Origin: CBDFLA01 sp965248915 | GTDB taxonomy: Bacteria > Pseudomonadota > Alphaproteobacteria > M2410 | Direction of reading: 5' to 3' | Assembly: GCA_965248915.1 (NCBI GenBank) | Contig: OZ252216.1 | Span: 62,001 to 126,000 of the forward strand | DNA length: 64,000 bases | Part shown: positions 9,802 to 18,392 of the stretch, piece after piece | Layout of the letters: each line of letters opens with the position of its first letter | How positions within the stretch are numbered: position 1 is the stretch's first letter | The notes under the pieces: generated by a model | What the model was told of the DNA's origin: nothing | Databases searched by the model: none | Seen by the model: only the letters and a program-made list of their open reading frames with translations | Program-made: the position numbers and the translations under genes

Positions 9802-11022
9802 ATGACCCAATTCCACTATGAAGCCAGGAGTGGAGGAGGTGAACGTCTCCGCGGAATCTTGGAGGCGGGGAGCAAGGAGTCTGCCGTTGCCGCGCTGCTC
9901 GCACAAGGGCTGACACCGCTCCGTGCCAGCGATCAACCGCCACGCCCAGACCTTCGCGACCGCTTGCGTGAGGTATTGAGAGTCGATCGCTTGAGCGATA
10001 CGGATTTGACCAGCTGGACTGTGGAGATCGCCACGCTCCTCAAATCCGGCTTCACATTAGAGCAAAGCCTCGCCACCACCGTGGAACTCGCCGAGCGCAA
10101 AGGCTTGAAAGAAATGCTCACCCACGTCCTCGAAGCCGTGCGCAAGGGGCGCACCTTCTCTGCAGCGCTGGCAGGCCATCAGGATTTCTTTCCTGAGCAT
10201 TACATCGGACTCGTGCAGGCTGGCGAAGAGCGCGGCGCCTTGGACGAAGCGCTCGGTCGTTTGGGTGCAGAGCTTGAACGCCGCCAAAAGACGCGGGAGA
10301 AGATCCGCTCCGCCCTCATATACCCCATGCTCTTGCTTGTGATGATCGCCGCCACTTTGGCCCTGGTTCTCACCGTCGTCATTCCGCAGTTCGAGCCCTT
10401 CTTTGAAGACATGGGCACAAGCCTGCCGATCGCGACGCGTATTGTGTTGGGTCTTGGAAAAGGCGTTGGCACCTATTGGTGGGTGATGGTTGGCATAGGT
10501 CTCGTGGCGGTATTCGCCGTGCGTTGGTCCTTGAACCAAGAGGCCTCGCGCCAACGGTTCCACGGGTTTCTACTCAAATCACCGCTTCTTTTCGGATTGC
10601 CGCAAAAGCGTGCGGTCGATGACTTCTGCAACACGTTAGGCACTCTGTTGCATGCCGGCGTTGCTGTTGATCAGGCAATGAACAGTGCGGCCGCCGCTGT
10701 CCGCAACGAGGCTTTGAAACGCGCCATCCACCAAGCCGCCTCCCGCGTCTCAGAAGGGGGACGTGTCTCTGATCAACTCGCAAGCTCAGGGCTCTTTCCA
10801 CCACTTGCCATCCGGCTTCTGGCATTGGGCGAGAAGGGCGGCAACCTCGATGATATGGCTCTGCGCGTATCCGCCCTCTACAGCGCCCAAGTTGAAACGG
10901 CCATTGAGCGAGCGCTTTCCATACTTGTGCCTGCGGTAACAATCCTCATGGGTGCCCTGGTTGCAGCCTTCATCGGGTCGATCCTGGCGGGCCTTATGAG
11001 CGTGACGAGTTTTGCGTCATGA
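9802..11022 (+). CDS. gspF: Type II secretion inner-membrane platform protein GspF
   Basis: A 406-residue polytopic protein with two T2SSF repeats. The first is at about residues 70-190 (F-T-L-E-Q-S-L, then E-E-R-G-A-L-D-E-A-L). The second is at about 270-390 (G-V-A-V-D-Q-A-M, then G-E-K-G-G-N-L-D-D-M). Three hydrophobic segments follow the usual GspF pattern, at about 172-195, 213-235 and the C-terminus. It contacts GspE and GspL and is thought to transmit ATPase motion to the pseudopilus. It starts 3 bases after the gspE stop, so co-translation is likely. Confidence 0.96.
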   Translation: MTQFHYEARSGGGERLRGILEAGSKESAVAALLAQGLTPLRASDQPPRPDLRDRLREVLRVDRLSDTDLTSWTVEIATLLKSGFTLEQSLATTVELAERKGLKEMLTHVLEAVRKGRTFSAALAGHQDFFPEHYIGLVQAGEERGALDEALGRLGAELERRQKTREKIRSALIYPMLLLVMIAATLALVLTVVIPQFEPFFEDMGTSLPIATRIVLGLGKGVGTYWWVMVGIGLVAVFAVRWSLNQEASRQRFHGFLLKSPLLFGLPQKRAVDDFCNTLGTLLHAGVAVDQAMNSAAAAVRNEALKRAIHQAASRVSEGGRVSDQLASSGLFPPLAIRLLALGEKGGNLDDMALRVSALYSAQVETAIERALSILVPAVTILMGALVAAFIGSILAGLMSVTSFAS

Positions 11023-11035
11023 AAAGGAGCAACCG

Positions 11036-11518
11036 ATGAAAAGTAACCGAAGAGGTGAAAAAACCAAGCGGCCGGAAAAGGATGCTGGTTACACCCTCAT
11101 GGAACTCCTCGTCGTGCTTGCGGTTTTGGCTTTGCTTGCGGTCATCATCACCCCAACGCTCATGGGGAGACTGTCGAAAGCAAAGAGCGACAGCGCCGCT
11201 TTGCATATCGATTCACTCATCTCGACGGTGGAGATGTTCTACCTCGATATGGGTCGCTTCCCCACAGACGAAGAAGGATTGGATGTGTTGTGGAAGGCGC
11301 CGATGGAGAAGGACAACTGGAACGGCCCTTACGTGCGCAAACCCGCCAACCTCGTTGATCCTTGGGGGGAGAAATATCATTACGCCCGTCCTGGCTTAAA
11401 CACATCCTTCGACATTTATTCCTTTGGGGCAGATGGCGCACGTGGTGGCGAAGGCGAAGACAAGGACATCGGCAGTTGGCCTGAAGGAAACCCTGATGAC
11501 ACCTCTGCAACAGAATGA
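11036..11518 (+). CDS. gspG: Major pseudopilin GspG
   Basis: A 160-residue protein. I chose ATG 11036 because AGGAG sits nine bases upstream, rather than the TTG at 11012. After a charged leader comes Gly, then Y-T-L-M-E-L-L-V with Glu at mature position 5 and a hydrophobic helix, the class III signal cut by the prepilin peptidase. The C-terminal half has the GspG calcium-site region (P-T-D-E-E-G-L near 75, then W-N-G-P-Y, D-P-W-G and S-F-G-A-D-G). It forms the main shaft of the pseudopilus. Confidence 0.96.
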   Translation: MKSNRRGEKTKRPEKDAGYTLMELLVVLAVLALLAVIITPTLMGRLSKAKSDSAALHIDSLISTVEMFYLDMGRFPTDEEGLDVLWKAPMEKDNWNGPYVRKPANLVDPWGEKYHYARPGLNTSFDIYSFGADGARGGEGEDKDIGSWPEGNPDDTSATE

Positions 11519-11933
11519 TGGGTTCACATTACCTGAACTGATGACGGTTCTCGTCATCATCGGGCTTGTGCTGGCGGCCGTGCCTGCGATCTATGTGCGC
11601 GTGGTGCCGGGCGCACAGTTTGAAGCCGCAACCCGTCAAGTGATGCGCGACCTTCGCCATGCACGCGGGGAAGCACGGGCGACAAACACCGTGCAGGTTG
11701 TCAGCGTGTCAAATGAGGGAAGGGCTTACGCCATTGGGGAGCGCGTCGAAAAATTACCAAAGGGTGTTGTGATTGCGATCAAACCGCGCATCGCTTTGGA
11801 CGATGAGGGAGAGGTGAGATTCATCGGACAAGACGGGGCAAGTGGCGCTGACATTGTCTTGACCTCCAGCACCCGCGAAAAACACTTGTCCGTCGAGTGG
11901 GTCACAGGTCGTGTCTCTGAGGTGACACCATGA
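11496..11933 (+). CDS. gspH: Minor pseudopilin GspH
   Basis: A 145-residue protein starting at ATG 11496, inside the end of gspG, with GAAGG upstream. The longer open frame starting at 11424 would put the leader peptide unusually far in. The processing site is N-D-G then F-T-L-P-E-L, with Glu at +5. A GspH-type fold follows (Q-V-M-R-D-L-R-H-A-R-G-E-A, F-I-G-Q-D-G-A-S-G). It overlaps gspG by 23 bases and gspI by 4. Confidence 0.9.
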   Translation: MTPLQQNDGFTLPELMTVLVIIGLVLAAVPAIYVRVVPGAQFEAATRQVMRDLRHARGEARATNTVQVVSVSNEGRAYAIGERVEKLPKGVVIAIKPRIALDDEGEVRFIGQDGASGADIVLTSSTREKHLSVEWVTGRVSEVTP

Positions 11934-12334
11934 ACAAGCCGTCCAACGATGCTGGCTTTACGCTTCTTGAGACGCTTGTAGCGTTTGCCATTTTGAGCGT
12001 CTCACTTGGGTTCTTATTCCAGTCATTCGTTGGGTCCTCGCGTGGCATCTCAAAAATATCCGAGCGAACCGTGATGGTCTCCCTTGCTGAGACAGCTTTG
12101 GCGCGCGTGGGCATGGATGTGCCCCTGCGGCCCGGAACCTACGCCCGCGACTTTGATCTCGACGGCTTCACCTACAAAGTCAAGATTTCAAGACCCACGA
12201 CCGATGAAGAGGCAAGCCCGCGCCCCGGCGATATGATCGCACTTGATGTGGTCGTTACGGTCGTCTCTGAGCAATCCGAACAAACGACCAAACTAACCTC
12301 CCGGCAGCTTTCGTTCGTTGAGGCAAAGCCATGA
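11930..12334 (+). CDS. gspI: Minor pseudopilin GspI
   Basis: A 134-residue protein with leader M-N-K-P-S-N-D-A-G followed by F-T-L-L-E-T-L and Glu at +5, the most conserved form of the pseudopilin signal. Its size and the A-L-A-R-V-G / D-F-D-L-D-G-F-T-Y-K-V region fit GspI, the initiator of the tip complex with GspJ and GspK. ATGA overlaps link it to gspH and gspJ. Confidence 0.9.
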   Translation: MNKPSNDAGFTLLETLVAFAILSVSLGFLFQSFVGSSRGISKISERTVMVSLAETALARVGMDVPLRPGTYARDFDLDGFTYKVKISRPTTDEEASPRPGDMIALDVVVTVVSEQSEQTTKLTSRQLSFVEAKP

Positions 12335-13005
12335 ACAGGCAGCAACAAGAACACCCATCATCGGATGCGGGATACACGCTAGCCGAATTGCTCGTCGCCC
12401 TTGCCATTGTCGCCATGATTGGCGCCTTCATGAGTGGCGGATTGCGGTTTGGGACGCGCGTTTGGGAGCGCAGCAAATTCGAGACGCAAGGGCTTGAAGA
12501 TGTCATCGCCGTTCAAGACGCCTTACGCGGCATTCTTACCCAAGCTTACCCGGCCAAGGCGCGGTCGGTGACCAAAAGTGAGCAAGTCGCGTTCGACGGC
12601 GCGCGTGACGAAATCCGTTTTTTGAGCCCGCTTCCAAGCCAATTAGGCGGCGGTGGCAATGTACCCACGCGTCTCTTTGTGGAACGCGGACGCACATCCA
12701 GCACTTTGAAAGTCGATTGGTGCCTGTCTGCCAAAGGATGGGTTGATGTAAACCGCCGCGATTGTGCGACGGAGACACTTATTGAGGACGTCGCTCATGC
12801 CGAGTTTGTCTATGCGGACGCTCAAGCGACACAAAGGTTGAGTGTTTGGAGGTCGCAAAGAGAGCTTCCCAACCTCATCGAAATCAAATTGACCTTCGCT
12901 GAAGGGGATGAGCGCCTATGGCCGGACTTCTCCGTCAAGCCACTCATCGATCGACCTGCGTCTTGTCGGTATGACCCGGTCTCCAAACGATGTCGGAGGG
13001 CATGA
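12331..13005 (+). CDS. gspJ: Minor pseudopilin GspJ
   Basis: A 224-residue protein with a leader ending D-A-G, then Y-T-L-A-E-L-L-V-A-L and Glu at +5. It is longer than GspH/GspI, as is normal for GspJ, and carries the typical D-E-I-R-F-L-S-P-L-P and W-C-L-S stretches. It is part of the GspI-J-K tip complex. The start overlaps the gspI stop (ATGA). Confidence 0.9.
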   Translation: MNRQQQEHPSSDAGYTLAELLVALAIVAMIGAFMSGGLRFGTRVWERSKFETQGLEDVIAVQDALRGILTQAYPAKARSVTKSEQVAFDGARDEIRFLSPLPSQLGGGGNVPTRLFVERGRTSSTLKVDWCLSAKGWVDVNRRDCATETLIEDVAHAEFVYADAQATQRLSVWRSQRELPNLIEIKLTFAEGDERLWPDFSVKPLIDRPASCRYDPVSKRCRRA

Positions 13006-13006
13006 G

Positions 13007-14014
13007 ATGAGTTGGCTTCCACAAACTTCCGGCACGGGTCAGATTACACATGTTTTCGATGGGTTTTTGGACTGGTGGCTGTCGGAACTCAAGCGCGCAG
13101 TGCCAACCGCATTGCAAGGGCAAAAAGGCGAGGCGCCTTGCAAATACGTGGAAGTGAGCCAGGCCCACCTTGATGACCCAGACCGTATGAGATCAATGCT
13201 CCCGACTGAAGGCATTTGCACGGTGCGTTTGTCGGAAGAGTTGGTACATCGAACTGTCAAAACGTTTCCGTTGATGTCGAAGGGTGATCTCATCCAAGCC
13301 ATTGACCTGCAAATTGAACAGATCGTGCCTCTCAAGCGCAATGAGATTGTTCACACCTCCCGTATCGTGTCGAAAGACCGCCAAGCAAGGTCAGCGGAAG
13401 TTGAGATTGTTGTGGTCCGACGGCAAGACCTGGCGCGTCTGCAAGAAGCAATTGAGTCATTGGATGTAGAGTTAGAAAAAGTCACCTTTCTCAGTCCTCA
13501 AACCGATCTCGAGCACGTATTCATTTCGAATGAGACGCAAGTCATTCATTCACGGCGCGTTAATGCTGTACTCTTGGTTAGTGTTGTCATCCTTGGTCTT
13601 GCTGCCGTTCAGGCTTTTGAAGTGCGGTCGAACCAAAGTGCGACGCTCTGGGATACTCATTTGCGTAGCGTTCAATCCGAAGCCGCAGAGGCCAGAGCCC
13701 TTGATGCCGAAGTCACTATTCTCAAAGCACAATTGATCGAAATGGCTACGGCCAAAAGCTCCCGAGACGTGCGCGAGATTTTAGGCGTATTGGCCAAAGA
13801 AATACCGGACGACCACTGGGTTTCGAACCTCCTGATTGAAGGGTCAGAAGTTCAAATTGTCATGCATGGTCAAGGCGTCAATGATGTTGCCGACCGACTG
13901 ACACACGCGCCACAGTTTACTTCAATGACAAGTGATGCTGCTAGTGCGGTCGACCCCAAAGGGCAACGAACTATAACGCTCACTTTGGCAGGAGGCGCTG
14001 ATGTGGGATCTTAA
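13007..14014 (+). CDS. gspL: Type II secretion assembly platform protein GspL
   Basis: A 335-residue bitopic inner-membrane protein. I chose ATG 13007, two bases after the gspJ stop, with GGAGGG upstream; the frame extends to 12908 but that part overlaps gspJ. Residues about 1-180 form the cytoplasmic actin-like region that binds GspE. A single membrane helix lies near residues 185-205 (V-L-L-V-S-V-V-I-L-G-L-A). The periplasmic part resembles a PilN/fimbrial-assembly ferredoxin-like fold (I-P-D-D-H-W-V-S-N-L). It is shorter than enterobacterial GspL, as is common in alphaproteobacteria. Confidence 0.82.
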   Translation: MSWLPQTSGTGQITHVFDGFLDWWLSELKRAVPTALQGQKGEAPCKYVEVSQAHLDDPDRMRSMLPTEGICTVRLSEELVHRTVKTFPLMSKGDLIQAIDLQIEQIVPLKRNEIVHTSRIVSKDRQARSAEVEIVVVRRQDLARLQEAIESLDVELEKVTFLSPQTDLEHVFISNETQVIHSRRVNAVLLVSVVILGLAAVQAFEVRSNQSATLWDTHLRSVQSEAAEARALDAEVTILKAQLIEMATAKSSRDVREILGVLAKEIPDDHWVSNLLIEGSEVQIVMHGQGVNDVADRLTHAPQFTSMTSDAASAVDPKGQRTITLTLAGGADVGS

Positions 14015-14564
14015 GCACAGGCCTTTGGTCTCACGCTCGGCGGCAATTGGTCTTCTCGCTCTCTTGGTGGCAGTGGTTGTCTCACAGATCATGTGGCCGC
14101 TTGCACACGGTGGTGTTGAGGCTGTGCGTGAACGGCAAACGCAATCGGCAAGGCTCAAGGACTATGAGGGATGGGCCGCAAAGCGTGTTGACCTTACTGC
14201 TCATCACGAAAGTCTCTCAAGGCAGCTCTTAGATCAAGATAAGAGAGTGACCGCGGAGGACATCTCCGCTGCCGCAACCAAATTGCGAACAGACCTGACC
14301 GCTTTGGCCGATGACAAAGGAATGTCGGTTCAAACCATACAGCCCTTGAGCACGCACATTGGCGCACTCGGGGAACGTTTCGGATTCCAATTGAAGGCTG
14401 AAGGGTCGATCAACCAGATTGAGGCCTTTTTGTCAGCCTCGGAACATGACCTCGGAGGGATCTATTTTGATCGTCTTTGGGTCAGCGCTGGCCAATCGAG
14501 CAAGGATGAGCGCCTGAAGATCGGCTTCGATGCCTATGGATACATAGGGAGGCAACAACCGTGA
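14001..14564 (+). CDS. gspM: Type II secretion protein GspM
   Basis: A 187-residue bitopic protein with one N-terminal membrane helix (A-I-G-L-L-A-L-L-V-A-V-V-V-S), a coiled region with many Gln/Arg/Lys, then a small alpha/beta periplasmic domain (S-V-Q-T-I-Q-P-L, F-G-F-Q-L-K-A-E-G). It partners GspL. It overlaps gspL by 14 bases and gspN/C by 4. Confidence 0.8.
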   Translation: MWDLKHRPLVSRSAAIGLLALLVAVVVSQIMWPLAHGGVEAVRERQTQSARLKDYEGWAAKRVDLTAHHESLSRQLLDQDKRVTAEDISAAATKLRTDLTALADDKGMSVQTIQPLSTHIGALGERFGFQLKAEGSINQIEAFLSASEHDLGGIYFDRLWVSAGQSSKDERLKIGFDAYGYIGRQQP

Positions 14565-15202
14565 ACCTGCTTTCGCACACGAATGTAAGGTCAAGGGCGC
14601 TTGCGGCCAGCGTGGCGGTTCTCGGGCTTGCGACTGTCTTGACGTTGTTTTGGCCAATCGCAGATCCTGCCAAACGCTCCATGAAAAACAGTGAAGTTCT
14701 GGATTCAAGTGAGGTGGCGGTAGGTTCTACAACAGCGAACAATGTCCCCGTTGATCCGCAAGTCTTGAAAGAGATTGTCTCGCGGCCACTGTTTCATAAG
14801 ACCAGGCGCCCCCATGAGATCAAGGTTGCCGAACAGGTCATCGAAGAAGTATCGAATCGTCCGAGTGGTGAGATCTTTGCTACCATGAAGCTCGTCGGTA
14901 TTTTGTTGTCGCCAGAACGGCAAGCGGTTCTTCTTGAAGAAGCTCCGGGTCAGACCGTCGAGATCATCCGCGGGACGAAATTTCGAGAATGGACGCTGAC
15001 CATTGTTGAACCCGGTCGTGCCGTGTTTGAGGTGGCAAGTGAAGCGCATGAATTGTTTCTTCACGACAATGTCGGGGCAAAGGAGGCCTCTATGGCGAAA
15101 TCAACGGAGACAAGGAAGCGTCCTCCGCAAAGCCGACGATTGAGTGAGGACCACCAAGACAGAATGCGAACGAAGAAGCCGCCGAATAACGTAGCGAAAT
15201 AG
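14561..15202 (+). CDS. GspC/GspN-like type II secretion inner-membrane protein (HR domain)
   Basis: A 213-residue protein starting at GTG 14561, overlapping the gspM stop. One N-terminal membrane helix (residues about 12-32) is followed by a linker. A domain at about 95-165 resembles the GspC homology region (M-K-L-V-G-I-L-L-S-P-E, A-V-L-L-E-E, I-I-R-G-T, then F-L-H-D). The tail is basic and disordered, with no PDZ or coiled-coil end. In this operon it takes the place of gspC, bridging the platform and the secretin N0 domain. Alphaproteobacterial annotations often call such proteins GspN. Confidence 0.7.
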   Translation: MNLLSHTNVRSRALAASVAVLGLATVLTLFWPIADPAKRSMKNSEVLDSSEVAVGSTTANNVPVDPQVLKEIVSRPLFHKTRRPHEIKVAEQVIEEVSNRPSGEIFATMKLVGILLSPERQAVLLEEAPGQTVEIIRGTKFREWTLTIVEPGRAVFEVASEAHELFLHDNVGAKEASMAKSTETRKRPPQSRRLSEDHQDRMRTKKPPNNVAK

Positions 15203-15225
15203 TATTAAAGAGGTAAGGGTTGGGT

Positions 15226-17295
15226 ATGAACGTCGAAAAGAGATTGAAGCTTCTCTGTGCCATGTCTTGGACAATGCTGGTGTCCTGCACCACAGCACAA
15301 ATCACCCCTCAGGACGAGATAGCTACGACAGAGTTTGGACCGCAACAAGAGACGGCACAATCCGAAGCCCCGATGGGCGCGCCTTCTTCTCCCTTGATGG
15401 TGACGAATGAAAAGCGTGCGGGACCGCGTGAAGAGGTTTTCGGCGGAACTGGGTCTCTCCTTAACACAGATGCGATGTCCGCGGACCGGAAAGGCGAGGT
15501 CGGCCCTGATGGGGTCACACTCAATTTTGTCGACGCGAGTGTGCCGGAAGTCGCTCGCGCGGTCTTAGGCAATATCTTGAAAGTGAACTACGCCATCGAC
15601 CCGCAAGTCAAAGGACGGATTACACTTCAGTCCAGCCGTCCCATCGAACGCGGTCAAGTCATGTCCGCCCTTCAAAATGCACTCGCACTCAGCGGCATCG
15701 CGCTTGTGGAATCAGAAGATGGAACCATCAACATTCTGACACTCGCCGCTGCAAAGGGGTCCGGCGCTGGCCTTCATGTCCGTGTCCGAAACCGTCCGCT
15801 GCCCACAGGGTTTGGAACGCTCATCGTCCCCTTGAGATTTGTATCAGCCTCCGAAATGGAAAAAGTCTTGCGGCCTCTGGTGCCCGATGGCGCCATTGTG
15901 AGTGTCGATGATGCGCGCAATCTCATTCTCTTGTCTGGTATGCCCGGTGAGCTTGAAGCGGCAACGGAAGCCATCGATCTCTTTGATGTGAATTGGCTAC
16001 AAGGCATGTCTTTTGCGCTCTTCACGCCGGAACACGCGGGCGTTGAGGACTTAGGCGAAGAATTAAGCCTCATCTTCAACAATGCCAACAACCCAATGGC
16101 AGGATTGGTCGAACTTATTCCAATCCCAAGGATCAATGGATTGTTGGTCATGACCCCTGAACCAGACCTTCTGCGGGAGGTCAGAACGTGGATCAAACGG
16201 CTCGACAAGAGCGGGTCAGGTCCTGCTCCTCAAATTTTCGTCTACTATGTTCAACACGGTAATGCGGAAGAAATCACAAGCTCTTTGACCTCGATCCTAG
16301 CTGGTGCAGGCGGTCAGAACGGCGGCGCGAGCCCTCGCAGCCCGGTTGAGGAGGGAGGCAGTCCAACTTCGGCAAGGCCATCAGGTGGGTCTGTGAAGAT
16401 TGGTGGATCCGGCGAGATCAAGATTGTGGCAAACAACAAAAACAACGCGATCATGATCTACGGTACGGCTAACGAATACGAGATGATTCGTGCGGCGATT
16501 GAGCAACTTGATATCCCCGTCGATCAGGTTCTCATTGAGGCGACCATCGCCGAAGTAAAACTCAATGACGAACTCAAGTATGGAGTGGAGTGGTTTTTCG
16601 CCTCAGGTGACTTCTCGGCGACCCAAGCAAGTAACACAGCCGGTGCTGTCACCTCGCAATTCCCTGGGCTCTCGCTGACCTACTTTCAAACCTCGACCGA
16701 GGTGGCGCTCAACGCTTTGGAGTCTGTGACAGACGTTCAAGTCCTTTCATCTCCAAAACTGGTGGTATTGAACAACCAAACCGCGACTCTGCAAGTCGGC
16801 GATCAAGTGCCCGTGGCCACCCAATCGGCGGTTTCCATCAACGACACAAGTGCGCCAATCGTGAATGCGGTCCAGTTCCGTGACACTGGGGTCATCCTTG
16901 AGGTCACGCCGCGTATCAACAAGAACGGCATTGTCCTGCTCGAGGTCAATCAAGAAGTCTCAAACGTCGTCTCGACCACATCCTCAGGGATTGACTCACC
17001 AACGATCCAGCAAAGGAAGGTCTCAAGTACCGTCACCATTGCGGACGGTCAAACGATCGCCCTAGGAGGTCTCATTGAAGACACCCAGAGCCAAGGCAAG
17101 AGTGGCATGCCAGGTGTTTCACGCATTCCTGTGGTCGGAACACTCTTTGGGTCACAAAGTTCGACGGCACGACGAACCGAGCTTCTGATATTTATTACTC
17201 CTCACATCATTCACAACATGAGCGAGGCAAACGAGGTGACCGAATATTTGCGCGACCAGTTGACCCGCTCTGATTTCTTCAAGGATGTAAAGTGA
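15226..17295 (+). CDS. gspD: Type II secretion secretin GspD
   Basis: A 689-residue outer-membrane secretin. ATG 15226 has AGGTAAGGG upstream, whereas TTG 15220 is less likely. The lipobox L-V-S-C near residue 21 suggests a lipid-anchored secretin that may need no pilotin. N0 (about 95-165, V-T-L-N-F-V-D-A-S-V-P-E-V-A) and N1-N3 domains come next, with a Gly/Ser-rich loop near 365-385. The secretin core ends with V-P-V-A-T-Q, the G-V-I-L-E-V-T-P-R-I strand and the G-G-L-I-E-D...G-V-S-R-I-P-V-V-G-T-L-F-G signature. It forms the 15-subunit outer gate. Confidence 0.96.
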   Translation: MNVEKRLKLLCAMSWTMLVSCTTAQITPQDEIATTEFGPQQETAQSEAPMGAPSSPLMVTNEKRAGPREEVFGGTGSLLNTDAMSADRKGEVGPDGVTLNFVDASVPEVARAVLGNILKVNYAIDPQVKGRITLQSSRPIERGQVMSALQNALALSGIALVESEDGTINILTLAAAKGSGAGLHVRVRNRPLPTGFGTLIVPLRFVSASEMEKVLRPLVPDGAIVSVDDARNLILLSGMPGELEAATEAIDLFDVNWLQGMSFALFTPEHAGVEDLGEELSLIFNNANNPMAGLVELIPIPRINGLLVMTPEPDLLREVRTWIKRLDKSGSGPAPQIFVYYVQHGNAEEITSSLTSILAGAGGQNGGASPRSPVEEGGSPTSARPSGGSVKIGGSGEIKIVANNKNNAIMIYGTANEYEMIRAAIEQLDIPVDQVLIEATIAEVKLNDELKYGVEWFFASGDFSATQASNTAGAVTSQFPGLSLTYFQTSTEVALNALESVTDVQVLSSPKLVVLNNQTATLQVGDQVPVATQSAVSINDTSAPIVNAVQFRDTGVILEVTPRINKNGIVLLEVNQEVSNVVSTTSSGIDSPTIQQRKVSSTVTIADGQTIALGGLIEDTQSQGKSGMPGVSRIPVVGTLFGSQSSTARRTELLIFITPHIIHNMSEANEVTEYLRDQLTRSDFFKDVK

Positions 17296-18176
17296 GAAAT
17301 GGCGACAAGAACGGTCGGAAGGGAGAGGAAGGATACGCCCTTGCCTCGGTTCTCATTGTCGTAACTTTTTTGTCGATCATTGCTTTAAGCCTGGGTGGCG
17401 AGTTCAGAACCGGCTCCAAGGTCTATCAACAAAGGCTCGCAATGAGCCAATCTGAAGCCTTAGCGGAAGCCGCGTTAGCCGAAGCTACTTTGCGCCTTTC
17501 TGAGCGTGATCGCTCGAAACGCTGGGCGCCGGATGGCGCTGAGAAGGTCATCGACATTCAAGGGATCAATGTCGAGATCCGTGTTTCTGACGAATTAGGT
17601 CGACTGGACCTCAATATGGCGAATCCTGAACATCTCTTGGACTTGATCAAGTCCCAGGTCGGTGACGAAAAAGCCGCGAAGCGGCTCCAATCGGCAATTC
17701 AAGACTGGCGAGATGCCGACCTCAAGGCGCAACCGGGCGGAGCTGAGGCAGCAGCCTATCGCCAAGCCGGAAAGGGTTTCTTGCCTCGAAATGCAGATTT
17801 TGAAACTGTCAGTGAACTTAAATGGGTCCTTGGTGTAACCCCTGAAATCTACGCGTGCCTCGCTCCAATGTTGACAGTTCATTCTCAACGGCGAGCCATT
17901 GATCCATCTAATGCCACTGAAGAACTAAAGCGCGCCCTGTCTCTTGCATCCACGAAACCTCAAGGACATGCCGTATCGGCCATTCAGGGCGGCATGGGGG
18001 GAAGGGCTGTTAGAATCGAAGTCAAAGTGCCAATGGGTAGGTCTCAATTCTATAAAGTGACTGGCGTGCTTCGATTGACCGAGGATCGGAATGATCCGTT
18101 TTGGATCTTGGCGGTCGACAACGAAGTTCGTGCAGATACGCTTGAATGTAGCGGCGAGAAATCTGCTCAAGACTAA
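17292..18176 (+). CDS. gspK: Minor pseudopilin GspK
   Basis: A 294-residue protein starting at GTG 17292, overlapping the gspD stop. The leader ends E-E-G and is followed by Y-A-L-A-S-V-L-I-V. There is no Glu at mature position 5, which is the normal GspK exception. The large soluble part has the GspK helical insert (R-D-A-D... P-R-N-A-D-F-E-T-V-S-E-L) and S-A-M-type helix-hairpin features. It caps the pseudopilus tip. It is the last gene of the operon, with no strong terminator immediately after it. Confidence 0.92.
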   Translation: MRNGDKNGRKGEEGYALASVLIVVTFLSIIALSLGGEFRTGSKVYQQRLAMSQSEALAEAALAEATLRLSERDRSKRWAPDGAEKVIDIQGINVEIRVSDELGRLDLNMANPEHLLDLIKSQVGDEKAAKRLQSAIQDWRDADLKAQPGGAEAAAYRQAGKGFLPRNADFETVSELKWVLGVTPEIYACLAPMLTVHSQRRAIDPSNATEELKRALSLASTKPQGHAVSAIQGGMGGRAVRIEVKVPMGRSQFYKVTGVLRLTEDRNDPFWILAVDNEVRADTLECSGEKSAQD

Positions 18177-18182
18177 ATGAAA

Positions 18183-18360
18183 AATCCCTGTTATCAGCTT
18201 CAGGTTCCCTGCTAGGCCGTGAATAATTCCCTGTTTGTACGATTAGGGAAATCGCCTGCAACCCATTGAAACTGCCGTGGTTATCGGTCTCGAAATCGAT
18301 GTTTTGTTCAGATTCCATCAGTTTTCCCTGTTCTTTCCCTGCATATCAGGGAATTCGGCA
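18183..18360. repeat. Cluster of TTCCCTG/CAGGGAA words downstream of gspK
   Basis: The words TCCCTG, TTCCCTG and CAGGGAA/AGGGAA occur seven or so times in about 170 bases, some facing each other (for example TTTCCCTG followed by CAGGGAA around 18333-18352). From memory, similar runs recur between genes in Hyphomicrobiales near recombinase/DUF2924 elements like the one at 20644-22856. I infer a recombinase or regulator target, not proven. Confidence 0.5.
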
Positions 18361-18392
18361 AAGAGACGGGTTCGATATGGACTGCGTCCACC

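Noticed and set aside
18183..18360. CRISPR array
   Set aside because: The words are only about 7 bases and unevenly spaced; no constant repeat-spacer unit.
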